Source of the DNA: Epiperipatus broadwayi
Taxonomy: Eukaryota; Onychophora; Udeonychophora; Euonychophora; Peripatidae
Reading direction: 5' to 3'
Length of the DNA stretch: 64,000 bases
NCBI GenBank assembly: GCA_028023455.1
Contig: JAQFVV010000315.1
Coordinates: 352,501-416,500 of the forward strand
Shown here: piece after piece, positions 1 through 11,886 of the stretch
How positions within the stretch are numbered: position 1 is the first letter of the stretch
Layout: every line of letters begins with the position of its first letter
Position numbers and translations under genes: made by a program
Notes under the pieces: model-generated
The model's database searches: none
Seen by the model: the letters and a program-made list of their open reading frames with translations, nothing else
Told to the model about the DNA's origin: nothing

Positions 1-453
1 TGTTGGAGCAGTTGTTTCTGATCATTTTCTATATATTCAATTATAGAAATAATTAAACTTGACATTTACTTAGGAGCCCTAAAAACTTAAAGATGAAATA
101 TATATATATAGCTATTTTTGTGAAGTTTGTTTGCAAACCCAGGTTTGAGTTCAGGCTACATATCTTACTGGACTTTAATAATGAAATAAAACAGCCAAAA
201 GTGTTCAAACCTCCCTAGATAGTAAAGTTCACTTTAGCCAAACATTTTGATATTATCTTGTTCCAAAAGAAGACTTTGGGAATATAAAGCTATGACTTCT
301 TTCTTCTTTTGTTTTATTAATTAATAATGGTGATGCTGTCCTGGGTTTCCATAGTAATTTTTGACCTATTGTTATAACTCACATGCTAATCTAAAATTTT
401 AACATTGTTCATTTAAAAAAAAAAAAATAACAAAACCAAAAAACATTTAATGT

Positions 454-454
<1 letters not shown>
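1..454. other. AT-rich intergenic DNA
   Basis: There is no open frame of note and no recognisable element. The only patterns are short (TA)n at about 101-111 and an A-run at about 415-427. Confidence 0.5.

Positions 455-527
<73 letters not shown>
455..527. repeat. (TA)n microsatellite, interrupted
   Basis: Two runs of TA dinucleotides are separated by a short AAA interruption near 487. The following 528-897 is AT-rich sequence in which I see nothing else. Confidence 0.95.
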
Positions 528-528
<1 letters not shown>

Positions 529-897
529 CAATTGAAACATCTATTTTATAATCTACAAAACAGATAAATAAATAAACAACATAATATTATTACAACTTTT
601 ATAATTTTCAAAAAAAATACAATCTAATTATAATTAGCAATTTAAATACTACTGTTGATAATTATTTTTTTATAAATACACAGTTGCAAATTCATATATA
701 TTCATTTCTATTAAAATCTCATCATCATAAAACAAAGCACATATCACAATAAATAAATAAAAATGAACTAAATTACAATAAAAACAATTAACAACAATAA
801 CAACATATTTACAAATGCTTAAATGAAAACTAAATCAAAGAGATTTTTTAAAACTATACTGGCACTTCAAAAGAAAGGGTGGATTTTCTATCCCCCA

Positions 898-1040
898 TTA
901 TATATATATATATATACAAAATTCAAACAGACCAGCATAAAAATAATATTAAAACACAACCAAAGGTTTCACTGCTACAAGCAGACTTCTCAAGTGTAAA
1001 GAACTACAAAAACTACATATATATATATATATATATATAT
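898..1040 (-). mobile_element. Penelope-like element family A, 3'-tail fragment
   Basis: Bases 917-1015, read on the minus strand, match the 3' untranslated tails of the family A copies at 5733-5828, 36579-36670 and 38046-38094. They include the conserved hairpin-plus-GAAA segment, with the core antisense of 987-993. The fragment holds no coding sequence. It lies between two (TA)n tracts, 898-916 and 1016-1040. At 1041 an unrelated GC-richer block begins with TGTAACGG. A solitary tail fits a severely 5'-truncated insertion or a deletion product. Confidence 0.8.
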
Positions 1041-2263
1041 TGTAACGGTCAGAAAATGTGTGACTCGTAAACATAGTGCAGAATTCGACCACCATAGAGA
1101 ACAGCAGCACCATTGAGTAGCGAAGCCACCCGTGGTACTGAGTTCGAACATAGTTTATCGGTTCCACAATACAATCCATGAAACAATGCATCTGATGTGA
1201 CATTAGTAAATATTTCCTTAGGCACGGTGGTCAGGGATATGCAAGAGACTCATGATTTTATTCTCGAGTTAGCCAATAACCAAACTAATATTAATTAAAC
1301 ATTCATATTTACATAATCAAGGAAATATTATATAGAATGGGTATCGAATAAATGAAATGTAACTGCAGACGTATAGTTTAAAATTATTTATTAATACATT
1401 TTAATAAAACAATCTAATAATATTTTGTGGATTTAAAGCTTCGGTAGCGGAATGTGCAACATGACTATATTTTAAAGAATACATTTATTTATTTAGACAT
1501 TATTTTGTATTGAGACTTTCAGTAGCAGTATTTCCGATACTGAAATGTTTACAAAAGGAATTCACTTATTTGAAGGCGTAATCTAGCTACCTAAAATTCT
1601 CGAGTAAGTATTTCTAATGCATGCCTGGAGGGATTTATACCTTTGCAATGCAAGAGTCTAAAGTATGGGTTATAAGAGTAATGGCAGACATATATTTATT
1701 TAATTAAAATATTTATTTATAACTAAGGGCAAACATTTATTTGAGAGTGAATTATGCAGATAATGCAGAGGCGGAGTGATATATAGAATAATAAGATTAA
1801 GTGAAGGAACACATGGTACGCTTTAGAAAGGCGATATGGAGTGGCAGTATATTGAAACTGCAATGCCGCGAATGGGTTTATAAGAGTATTGGGCTGGTCT
1901 CTGCCATCGGCCCAATGAAGTAAGGTGTCACATAAGCATAACCAGGGACAAGCGGTCCGTGTCGCAGTTTTGCCGGCTGGCTGCATGACTTTGTCAAGTC
2001 CTATGGGAGCACCCATTATGCCCGCTTGTGTAGGACGACTGGGGTTAATTTCAATCCTGAAGAATCCAAAAATTTCACAGCGGAATGGGTCATCGCGTCT
2101 CTAAAATGTAACACATGTATACTGTATAAACGGTTATGATGAGATTTAAATAGGTTTCTGACTTGGCCCTACATTACCAACATTTACTCAAGAACTCTGG
2201 CGACTCTCAAAGAAATGGGATTTTCTAGAATTATTCATTAGATTTAATAAATACAATATATAT
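1041..2263. mobile_element. GC-richer LTR-like block, unclassified
   Basis: This block is clearly less AT-rich than its surroundings, especially 1860-2040. It starts with TGTAACGG directly after a (TA)n tract. A sequence near 2178-2194 (CATTACCAACA) is followed after about ten bases by TGGCGACTCTC at 2199-2209, which resembles a retroviral-type primer-binding site. On the minus strand, a TATAAA-like motif near 1880 and an AATAAA near 1738 could be promoter and poly(A) signals of an LTR. A weak internal duplication exists: a GGGT(T)TATAAGAGTA motif occurs at about 1667 and again at about 1875. No reverse transcriptase or integrase is present. A solo LTR or a decayed non-autonomous element is possible, but strand and ends are not proven. 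Confidence 0.35.
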
Positions 2264-2339
2264 ATAAACTGGGAGTTATTACAACTAATATGCCAGCCAT
2301 TTGCGAAGTAGTAGACCCTGCATTACAATAATGATGCAC

Positions 2340-2414
2340 TGAATGCGTGTCGATTTATATGAAAGTAAAGTTATTTAGGAAAACAAATATTAATGAAATT
2401 TTGACACGCATTCA
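2340..2414. repeat. 12-bp perfect inverted repeat
   Basis: TGAATGCGTGTC at 2340-2351 is followed by its exact reverse complement at 2403-2414, with a 51-bp loop. It is unusual for the local AT-rich composition. It could be the end of a small hairpin element or chance. The remaining sequence up to 3440 shows nothing else I recognise. Confidence 0.5.
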
Positions 2415-3440
2415 TTGTTTTAAGCGATCATAGATTTAAACTTTGAAAATTGAGATAATTATGAACATGCAATAATTAAATAATAACTATAGATAGAAAT
2501 GTAGATTATAGAAATACGCACCCAAGATAGAATGAGGTAAGCTAGATTATTAGAGAAATTTACACATTAAATTAATTATTCAATTTTAGTTATACAAATG
2601 ATAGTTTTTACATTTTACAATTTAGATAAGTAGTATGAAGAAAAGCTATAGCATATTATTAGAGTACTCTAGAGTTTGAACACAGACAGGTACCTGTTTT
2701 ATAAGAAGTTTTCTGATTCCATTAGTTTAGCAGCAAAAAGTTCACGAGTGGAATTTCTTTCTTGTATTTAGATATTCATTTAATTTCATGGCAGCAGCAG
2801 CTTTCTCATTTATTTCAGGCAGCAGATCTTCATGGTGAATTTATGAGGGGCAATGGAAAGTTCAGCATCAGATAGGCCATATCCCGATGGAGAATAATCT
2901 AGGTGCTTTACTCGGTCATACCTTGGAAGGAACAAATTATTTTTATATTTTTGGAGACTCTCAGTGATCGAGAGCAAAGCTAAAGTTTAAGTGAATGTCT
3001 CCAGCAAGTCTAAGATGGCCTCTTTTTTTATCTTAATCTTTCACATTTTTGTTAAGATATTTTTAGGTTCTATTTAATCTGCCCTGAGGATAATCAATGT
3101 ATTTAGTTGGTTTTTAATTAAAGAAAGCTGCCTTTCTATTGTTTACATTTTACATTTACTAATTATACTTTGGGGAATTTTACTTTAATTAATCTAATAT
3201 CTATGACTGACGGATGCTTTTCAATTTCAAAGACAAAAAGGGAACATAAGATTATTTTAACTTTTAATTAAATATTACATCAGATATTTTTAGAATTATT
3301 ATTAAATGAAATTTAAACAAAGCAATAAATACGAACTTTATAATCCAAAATAAATGATTAAAATTATACAAAATCATAGAACTAAAAGAAATCTAAATTA
3401 TATTATTTTATCCCTATTTATTGCGTTGAATTTGAGATCG
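2415..3440. other. Intergenic DNA
   Basis: AT-rich sequence with no supported gene. Bases 2680-3010 are slightly richer in GC, but I cannot tie them to a family. Confidence 0.4.
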
Positions 3441-3602
3441 AAATGTGTGCATGTTTATACTGAATTCTACATATATTTATACATTTTTAATATTGTTACA
3501 CACACAATTTGATATCAAAAAGTTTAAATTTGGGCGGGATAGACCGGTCAGTGAGAGACGACAGAAAAAGGTGAAACTTAAGATTCGAATAAGAATCTTA
3601 CT
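3441..3602. other. Non-homologous patch replacing a PLE tail
   Basis: Family A PLE homology on the minus strand stops at about 3603. The usual tail seen in the other copies is missing. In its place is a patch with a GC-rich core (3530-3580, containing GGGCGGGATAGACCGGTCAG). It is not repeated elsewhere in the window. It may be a fragment of another element joined during insertion. Confidence 0.4.
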
Positions 3603-3722
3603 GTTTCAATATATATATATAATATAATATTAAAAATTACTCACAAATCCATTCACTTCCCATCCAGCATTAATATTAAAAGAACTCTTAAATAAGTTAA
3701 TTGCTTCAGATAAAATAAATTT

Positions 3723-4195
3723 TCAATAGTAAAGATTCTTTAATTCTTCTTTTGATTTCATTTTTTTCAAAGAAGACAACCTTAGTTTAATCAAAATCAA
3801 TAGTGTGGCCTGTATCTTTTTCATGGACATACAAAGCAGAACTAAGATATCTATTTTAACTCTACTTTTATGAACCTTTATTCTTTCATTTAAACTCAAA
3901 CTACTCTGACCTATGTAAACCTTCTTACAAATAAACAAGGGACAAAATATACTACACCAGGAATAGTCTTTCTATCAAAAATTTCTTTTGTATTATTTAA
4001 TAAATTATTCAATGTAACACACCTTTTCCAAACAATTTTCTTATTTCCAAACAATTTTATATTTCTACATACAATTTTATAAGAAGACAATTTATATGGC
4101 AATGAAATAAAATCATATTTTTCTTTAATCTATATATTCTTACAAATATTACTATTAAATAAAATACTTTTAACAAATTTATCAGAGTAACCACC
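3723..4195 (-). pseudogene. PLE family A linker and GIY-YIG endonuclease, frameshifted
   Basis: This continues from the RT on the minus strand. It runs from SDKFVKSILFNSNIC through a linker to GVVYFVPCLF (GIY half). A frameshift near 3920 follows, then CKKVYIGQSSLSLNERIKVH (YIG half with the downstream arginine/histidine). In the intact paralogue at 5105-5710 these parts are contiguous. GIY-YIG endonucleases nick DNA for PLE integration. This copy is broken and cannot encode the enzyme. Confidence 0.85.
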
Positions 4196-4197
4196 AC

Positions 4198-5042
4198 TCA
4201 AATATCTTTATAAAACTGATATTTCTGAAACAAAGCTACCCCACTAGAATTATTTAATTTAATATTTCTATGACAATAATTCCTTAAAACAGCTACTTTA
4301 TGAGATACAGACTGATAGCTATCAGGTTTAATTATAGATCTTATTTCTTTACTTTTAACTAAATGATTACACAATAAACAATTAGTTTTTATATGTCTAA
4401 TTACCAAAAGATCTAAAAATTTTAACTTACCAAAATCTAACCCCCCTCCTTCTAACACAAATTTTATAGAAGGTTCAAAACAATTAAACTCATTTATTAA
4501 TTCCTTCAATTTATCATTCTCAACTACAAATAAACAATCATCAACATATCTGACAAATAACTTTACATGTAAACAATTCTTTTTAATAATAATTTCCTCT
4601 TCCATATAACTAATATAAACTGAACATACTAAAAAAGAAATAATATAACCTATTATCCACCCTTCCTTAATCTCATAAAAATTACCTTTATAAGTAAAAT
4701 ACATAGAATCTTCCAATAACAAAAGCAAATCTTTAATTACCTTAATTTTATTTTCTGATAAAGAACTTTTCTTAATCAATACAGAGATAAGAACATCAAT
4801 ACTGCTTAAGACATTAACAGACTGATACATATTTTGAATATCTAAACTGCCAAATACCCAATTACTTTCCATTTTAAAATTATTAATCTTATCAAAAGTC
4901 TCACTGTATAATGACCAAAATCAACAAATTGTTTTAAAAAATTATTCAAAAATCTAGAAATACCTTCTACAATACTACATGTAAAATCAAAAATAAATCT
5001 TAAATAAAAACCATTTTTATGAGTCTTAATATTCACAAACAT
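4198..5042 (-). pseudogene. PLE family A reverse transcriptase, frameshifted
   Basis: Two overlapping frames together encode much of a Penelope-type RT. Frame 5042-4842 contains an N-terminal palm/finger part beginning MFVNIKTHKNG. Frame 4872-4198 has motif A (GSLDIQNMYQSV), a motif B-like stretch (GWIIGYIISFLV), the catalytic motif C (FVRYVDDCLFV) and a downstream LKFLDLLV. The paired aspartates of YVDD are intact, but the frame breaks near 4850 and again after 4198. RT copies RNA into DNA at the target. The true start of the family protein is missing because the copy is 5'-truncated. Confidence 0.85.
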
Positions 5043-5104
5043 CTTAGCTGATGTGAAATCATTAGGATAGGAATATTAAATTAAATATTTTTAGTGGGGT
5101 AGCT

Positions 5105-5710
5105 TTGTTTCAGAAATATCAATTTTATAAAGATTATTTGAGTGTTGGTTACTCTGATAAATTTGTTAAAAGTATTTTATTTAATAGTAATATTTGTATG
5201 GATGTAAAGGTTAAAGAAATATATGATTTTATTTCTTTGCCATTTAAATTGTCTTCTTATAAAATGGTATATAGAATTAGTAAATTGTTTGAAAATAAGA
5301 AAATTGTTTGGAAAAGGGGTGTTACATTGAATAATTTTTTAAATAGTACAAAAGAAATTTTTGATAGAAAGACTATTCCTGGTGTAGTATATTTTGTCAC
5401 TTGTTTATTTTGTAAGAAGGTTTACATAGGTCAGAGTAGTTTGAGTTTAAATGAAAAAATAAAGTTTCATAAAATTAGAGTTAAAAATAGATATCTTAGT
5501 TCCACTTTGTATGTCCATAAAAATGATACAAGACACAATATTGATTTTGATGAAGCTAAGGTTGCCTTCTTTGAGAGAAATGAAATCAAAAGAAGAATTA
5601 AAGAATCTTTATTATTTAAAATGTATTATTCTGAAGCAATTAACTTATTTAAGAGTTCTTTTAATATCAAGGGTGAATGGGAAGTGAATGGATTTGTGGG
5701 TAATTTTTAA
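5105..5710 (+). CDS. Partial PLE protein with intact GIY-YIG endonuclease domain
   Basis: This open frame of 201 codons has no internal stop. It encodes the linker C-terminal to the RT and a complete GIY-YIG domain. GVVYFVTCLFCKKVYIGQ lies at about residues 98-115, followed by SLSLNEKIKFHKIRVKNR, a conserved E (FDEAKVAFFERNEIKRRIKE) and the C-terminal ENGFVGNF-like end of the family (WEVNGFVGNF). The first Met is internal to the family protein, so this is the 3' remnant of a longer polyprotein and the start is not genuine. The domain nicks target DNA during retrotransposition. Without an RT and promoter the copy is almost certainly inert. Confidence 0.8.
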   Translation: MFQKYQFYKDYLSVGYSDKFVKSILFNSNICMDVKVKEIYDFISLPFKLSSYKMVYRISKLFENKKIVWKRGVTLNNFLNSTKEIFDRKTIPGVVYFVTCLFCKKVYIGQSSLSLNEKIKFHKIRVKNRYLSSTLYVHKNDTRHNIDFDEAKVAFFERNEIKRRIKESLLFKMYYSEAINLFKSSFNIKGEWEVNGFVGNF

Positions 5711-5737
5711 TATTATATATATGTGTAGTTTTTGTAG

Positions 5738-5795
5738 TTCTTTACACTTGAGAAGTCTGCTTGTAGCAGTGAAACCTTTGGTTGTGTTTTAATAT
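5738..5795 (+). ncRNA. Hammerhead-like motif in PLE family A tail
   Basis: After ACAC (stem I strand) come TTGAGAA (5748-5754), a hairpin CTGC-TTGTA-GCAG, T, GAAA (5771-5774), CC-TTT-GG, TT and GTGT, which pairs with ACAC. The order and spacing match a type I hammerhead: stem I, core, stem II, GAAA, stem III, UH cleavage site (5783/5784), stem I. The core has U at position 3 and A at position 8 instead of C3 and G8, which would still pair. The same sequence is present in all four family A tails in this window. Activity is untested. It may be a decayed or variant ribozyme. Confidence 0.45.
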
Positions 5796-5880
5796 TATTT
5801 TTATGCTGGTCTGGTTGAATTTTGGAATTGGGGTAGTTTTGATTATATATTGACTAGTTTAGCTTTATGCTTTTAATGTT

Positions 5881-6075
<195 letters not shown>

Positions 6076-6124
6076 AAATTTACTCAAGGAAAAATAAAAA
6101 TACTAATAAAATACATACAATAAT

Positions 6125-6530
6125 TTCTCTATAAAGCTGCTTTAATGTTTCAACCAAAAAAACTGGTTTATATTAGAAAACACAGCAAAATGGCTATTTC
6201 AAGAATTTAAACACTAAAATATTACAATCATTTACATATTAGATAACAAAATTAATTCATATAGGCTAAAAATTTTTATAGAACAATTCTTATCAATCAA
6301 CCAACTGCTAAATACCTCATACTTTTTTTAACATAAACAAAAAAAACAGTAATTACATTCTTATAAGAATTGTTGTATAAAATTTTTTAGCCAATATGAA
6401 TTAATTTTATCTGATATAAAAATTCTTGTAATATTTTAGTATTTAATACTGGAACTAGCCATTTTGCTGTGCTTTCTGATAAAAACCAGACTGCTGGTTG
6501 AAATAACAAAGCAACTTTATAGAGACTTTT
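6125..6530. mobile_element. Foldback (MITE-like) element
   Basis: The left arm of ~155 bp begins TCTCTATAAAGCTGC. It is matched by an inverted right arm ending GCAACTTTATAGAGA at about 6530, with a ~85-bp centre near 6290-6370. Arms are imperfect (roughly 80-85 percent by eye). There is no coding capacity. This fits a non-autonomous terminal-inverted-repeat element. I could not define a clear target-site duplication. Confidence 0.75.
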
Positions 6531-8084
6531 TTCTTTATGGAGCCAAGGTTTTTAAGACCATTGGTGAGTCCATTGATGTCAGAAAAACTTGGAATTAATC
6601 TTGATTCTGATGAACAGCATATTAACTTCATCTGACATTCAATGTTATCATAGCCCTTTGTTGTTCCTGCCTTGGAATTGCCTTGATGTAATGGAAAATT
6701 ATAGATGGAATGGATGTAGCCACAGGGTTCCTAGGCTTATCATCTTAACCCACCATTCTTTTGGTCAGCAGCAAAGAAAGTGAGATTTCTGTCATTTAAT
6801 AAAGAGAAAGTAATGAACAGCTAGTTGTTTTTATCTAATTGCTATTTAAGAAGAATAAACTAAGTTCAATATTTGTCATAACAACCATTCTAGTACTGCA
6901 TGGAATAAAAAATGTTGATTAAACTTTAAAAATACAACACCAATCAGTTTATTTCTTATTTAGAGATAGAATAAAAAATATTGAAATCAAATTGACAATG
7001 AAAAATACTATATATTCCTTTTGTTGTTTTTTTGTTAATTAACTTTTTTTTATTTTTTAAAAAAATAACTTAATGTAATAATTTAACAAAACTCTTTTGA
7101 CAAAATTAAAATATAATAAGATTCAGTAAATATTAATCTTTTTATAAATTTTCTTTTTTCTTTTAGTTATTTTGACATAACCGATCTTTGATATTATTCA
7201 TCTGATCTATAATACATTTTATTATCTTGACATTTTTTTTTATTATTAAAGACAATGTTAATAATAAGAAACATGAGGTAAACAAAGTATTGTTGATAAA
7301 AAAAAATAGTCAACTAAGTTCGATTCTACGATCAAACTCTTAATAATCCCATGTATTTTAAATGACATGATGAAAACAATCATCATTCTATGTATACATG
7401 GCAATATTTCAGTTGAAAAAAAAACAAGCAATAAAGTGTTTACTAATTACATCTGTTACAAGATAGATAGAAAAATAAATATAAGATAATACATTATTTA
7501 TTATAGATTAAAAGGGGTCACAAAGGTTTTATGAAACTTTTTAGCCAAAATGAATACTTATTAACAAAAACTAGCAGATATATTAACTCATAGAATACAT
7601 TTTATGCAAATTATTTATAATCCTAGTGTGATTTCTTTGTCTGAAGGTTTTTAAAATAATAATTTAGATCAGGATAGCCTGTACAAAGTGTCCCTAAATT
7701 CTCTCTTTAGACATCAGAGGGGAATTTCTTTTCAAGAGCACAATTTTGACTGCTGTTTGAAAAATATCTTATTCAGCAATCAAAACGTCAATAATAAGAG
7801 TAAGTAAATAATTCTTTTGTCTTTTTAAACTAAGAAAGCATTTTATATTTATTAACTCCTCTATTCATTCTAGTGTGAAATTTTTCTCATAAGTTAACTT
7901 TAAATAATATTAAATATTAATAAATTATAAATCTGCAGTTCCCCCCCCCCCCAATCAGTTATATATATATTAGTTTTCAACCAGTAACCACCTAAACATT
8001 CACAGTAAATATAGCAACCAATATTTATATATATATTACAAAAATGCATAGCAATGTAAAACTATGTATGCATACTTTTTGTTT
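6531..8084. other. Intergenic DNA
   Basis: Bases 6570-6785 are GC-richer and contain a 64-codon open frame with no family I recognise. The rest is AT-rich, with a C-run at about 7940-7951. No gene is supported. Confidence 0.4.
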
Positions 8085-8225
<141 letters not shown>

Positions 8226-9195
8226 TCTTGATAGCTGTTATTATTAATAATATTTAAAAAAAAGATTAAATGTATTAATTAAAATCATGATTATTCTTTT
8301 GATATATATATACACACTTTGCCGTAGCAATGATAGTAATATGATTTGTCCTTTATATATATTTTTCCTTAATCATGAATTGGCTATTCTCATGAATATA
8401 TTAACGTTGTTGTTGGAGATGATTATTTGAAAATTATTATTTATTTTTTAATCTTAGAACTACTTTTATTATTTCTATGGAATGATTTTTTACCCCATTG
8501 TGCGTTTACTTTTTTTAAATTCCGATGAATGTTTAATAAAGACGGCTTCTATTTTGTTATTAAATTAATAGAGATGCAAATATAAATAAAGGTAAAATAA
8601 TGGAAAAAGTAATTAAAAATAGCTGCACGAAATAAATGTAAGTTTATATTTTATTTTAACCTTTAAATTGAAAAATAATTATAAGTTTTAATAAGATTCT
8701 ATCACTGAGAGCTTGAAACTGTTAATCTCGTCTTTTATATTCTAGATTTTTTTTTTTTGAAATAGATAAAAACTATTTCTTCGTTTTTTAACAGAATTTA
8801 AAAATGAAAATTTGAAATGTATTTTTAAAAAAACGCCTTTTCAAAAACAATGATAACAAATAGACAGTGTGATAATACTTTGTTTTTAAAACAATAACAA
8901 AAAAATATTGAAACGATTGTATGCATAAATCCAAGAGGTGGAAAATTAAAAAAAAGTGTACCAAAAATATAACAGATAAACAAAATAAAATGAAACATTG
9001 AAATGCATAGTTACAAACATATACAAAAATATTTTATGTTTTTAACTATCAAAATAAAAGCCTTTTAAAATAATTAAATTATTTATTATGTAACACAATC
9101 TATTCTATGATTTGATTTAAATTTATTTATTTTATTCAAAAACTAGTAAAGGTAATTTATCCAAAATCTGTAAAATACAATTTTATCTCTTTGAT
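8226..9195. other. Intergenic DNA
   Basis: AT-rich sequence with homopolymer runs and no gene or element recognised. It ends at the target-site duplication of the LINE. Confidence 0.45.
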
Positions 9196-9207
9196 CTCTT
9201 TAGATTT

Positions 9208-9373
9208 TGAAATTTTATGATCCACTAGATGGTGCCAATCTGCTTTCATTTCTTCACATCTACTCATTGTAAAAAGTTTATTAAAAATATTAAATCAAAA
9301 AAGTCTTTCAATCCAACCTGCTCATCAGAGCAGGTAAGCTTTATTTTCGTGTTATAATATATTATTTACAAAA
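9208..9373 (+). promoter_or_regulatory. LINE 5' leader
   Basis: This is the sequence between the 5' target-site duplication and the first ATG of ORF1. LINEs of this type normally carry an internal promoter in their 5' UTR. No specific promoter element is recognisable here. A short hairpin (CCTGCTCATCAGAGCAGG, 9317-9334) is visible. Confidence 0.45.
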
Positions 9374-11849
9374 ATGAGTCATAGCTATAATCTCCTAGAA
9401 AGGAAAAATGTCAGGTCAACCCGGTTAACAAGATCGCACAGCGATAGTAACGTAAAGCGATCTATTTCCATGCCTAACATAAGCCCTAATGAAAAAAATA
9501 ATAATATAAGCTATCAAAATTACTCTAAGTCGGTTGATACAAAGCAGGAAGGCCTTGGCTTTCTTAATAAAAAAAAAGTAAAAGCATTCAGCAATCAAAA
9601 GAAACTCTTGTGAATCCAAACAAAAATAACATGACCGCGACTTCTAAAATGCAAAAAGTTGTTATGGTAAATTCGACCATAAACCTTAAAAAATCAGAAT
9701 TTCCCACTAATATCTCACAAGACCTATCTAAACCTATCAATGCACCTGAAAACCCACATACTAAACACCCAAAACAACGTCATATGTCCAAAAATAGCCC
9801 AAATCTAGCAGAAAATCCTTTTGGAGATTTCAGCATGACAAGTTTTGAAAAGTTTTTAAATGAAGGTGGCGTCTCACCAGTAACGACTATAGATCTCTGT
9901 AACGATCCTTTAGATGAACCAAAAATCATTTTACAAACAAAATTAAAAGCTCATAAAAGAGAAATAAGTAAAAATACTCAGCCTCAGCCGCAATCTGATT
10001 TTTTTAAACCTGTAAAACAAAATTCAAGTGGAAAATTCGATTCGAAATCCAATAGCAAAATACACAATTCGTATATCGATCCAATAATAAATTTAGGAAA
10101 ACCGCTAGTATCACCGACTGAAATAAACTTTATTGAAACAGATTTTCCATGCATTAATGCCAATTTTCAAACCAATAACACGATCTTTGACCACAATCTA
10201 GCAGGTAATCATACTATAGGTTTTCAACCTTCAACATAAAATACAAATGTCAATTCCAACCCAACAAAAAACCGAAGCTATACTAAGGTATTGGAAAACA
10301 ATAAATCTAAAGCCCATATCCAAGAAGCAACTGAACCCGATATTCAACACAATGTCATGGACTTCATTGATGATGATAATCTTATCTCAATCAATGATGA
10401 GATCAACACAGAACCATACCAACTTTCCCAGTCCTATATGAACAATTATGAAGCCATAAGCCAAGAATTTAATTCTAGAATTTCTTCAGTGTTATTTAAC
10501 TCCTTCCTCAACTACCACATCGATAACACATTGATTCTAACCACCACTAATGACCTCTGTCAGTTATTCACTTTTCCAATGGATGACCTCTTTCTGCTTC
10601 TTAAAAGTCTTCAATTAACAGAATCTATTCGCAGGGTCTATCACCACCCTAACAGACGCTACTTCATTATTGAGTTTCAGAATCTAACTCTTTAAAAGAC
10701 AACAACTGTTCTTAAAAGACTGATATCTCATCAAAATAGATATGAATAAACCAAGAACAGCCTATGGAATAGCACATAACTGCTACTTTAATTTCACTGA
10801 TGCTGATCTACAGAGGCTGCTTGTTAAATATGGTGTGTTAACTAGTTTCAAGTACCTCGCAGAGAGAAGGGTAGATATTGAGCTTCCATCCAACAGTGCT
10901 GCATTCTCTCTCAAGCTCAATCAAGGTGTCACTCCATCGGATATTCCTATAACTCTGGAAGAAAAAAATGTCCAATTTACATAGCTATTCAAGGTGTACA
11001 ACCTCAGTGTTTCCACTGTGGAGACCGATCACATCTTGTAAGGTCATGCCCAAACAGAATTTATGATGTCTGCAACAGTAGGAAAAGCAAAAATCATAGA
11101 TGCATAAAAATATGCAAAACTTAATTCAGCTATCATATTCTTCACCCACTAACACAGAGGACCACATAAAAGGGCAGATACAAGACTCCAACACTGACTT
11201 ACTGTTGGAAAACAATCTAAAAATGGACCATTGCACTTCAACCAACTCATCTAATGATTACACACCGGTCAAACAACTTCAGCCTCCCATTCTACAACAC
11301 AAGACACAAAACCACACCAGCACCCATATGAACCCAAAACAACAAACATCAGCTACCAACATGACACCCCAGAAAATGCAAGAAACATTTAAAACTCACT
11401 CAAAGGAAGATCATCCAACAAAAGCTCCCAACAGTGAACCATTATCAACAAAACAAACTCTTCCAGTCACAAAGTCTCAACAAGAACATCCCATTCCAAA
11501 CAACAAAAGAAAAACCCAAGACTCATCCAGCTCGCAGCCAGAAGACATTAACTCATCTACGGCTGACTCGGACAATGATGACAAAAACAACAAACAAGCA
11601 GCAAGCCATGCTACTAACTTGAGAAAAAAGAAAAAAAGAACTAAACAAGCTCAATCACTCAGCACACAAGAAAGTAGCTCTTCCCAAAACACAGCTTTTG
11701 AAAATGATCACAATGAAGATAAACACATTTCCAACCCCTACTTAGGCTCCAAAATACCTGTTCCAACTCAACTGGTAATGGTGTCACATGACCCTGACAA
11801 ACCACTTAGTGAAAATCAGAATTTTATGTCAATAATATCCCCTATGTGA
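9374..11849 (+). pseudogene. LINE ORF1 (gag-like, CCHC zinc knuckle), frameshifted
   Basis: ORF1 can be read through five frame segments: 9374-9613, 9610-10695 (one in-frame stop at 10237-10239), 10742-10984, about 10984-11100 and 11100-11849. The N-terminal part is Ser/Asn/Lys-rich and probably disordered. A compact middle part (10440-10984; TAYGIAHNCYFNFTDADLQR) looks like the nucleic-acid-binding fold region of Tx1-type ORF1. A perfect CX2CX4HX4C zinc knuckle (CFHCGDRSHLVRSC) is encoded at 11008-11049. The C-terminal ~250 residues are Gln/Ser/Thr/Lys-rich with a basic KKKKRTK patch. ORF1 proteins package the element RNA. ORF2 follows 37 bp downstream. Confidence 0.8.
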
Positions 11850-11886
11850 TGTACTAATCACCTATAAATCTCTGTAACAACTCAAC

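Larger units (their letters stand above)
3603..5045 (-). mobile_element. Penelope-like element family A, inverted left copy
   Basis: On the minus strand this copy reads reverse transcriptase, linker, GIY-YIG endonuclease, and the start of the 3' region. It is 5'-truncated within the RT. It lies head-to-head with the plus-strand family A copy that starts at about 5072, so both 3' ends point outward. The segment shared by the two copies (antisense of 3640-4250 against 5085-5710) is closely similar. The reading frame is broken by frameshifts and stops. Confidence 0.88.
5072..5880 (+). mobile_element. Penelope-like element family A, right copy
   Basis: Homology to the inverted left copy begins at about 5072, inside the region coding for the RT C-terminus. 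It runs through the endonuclease, stop codon and a ~170-bp 3' tail to the (TA)n at about 5881. The ~27 bp between the two copies (5046-5071) is the junction. The copy retains only the 3' half of the element. Confidence 0.88.

Noticed and set aside
1860-2040. tRNA-like or SINE promoter in the GC-rich block
   Set aside because: No properly spaced A-box and B-box and no cloverleaf could be drawn.
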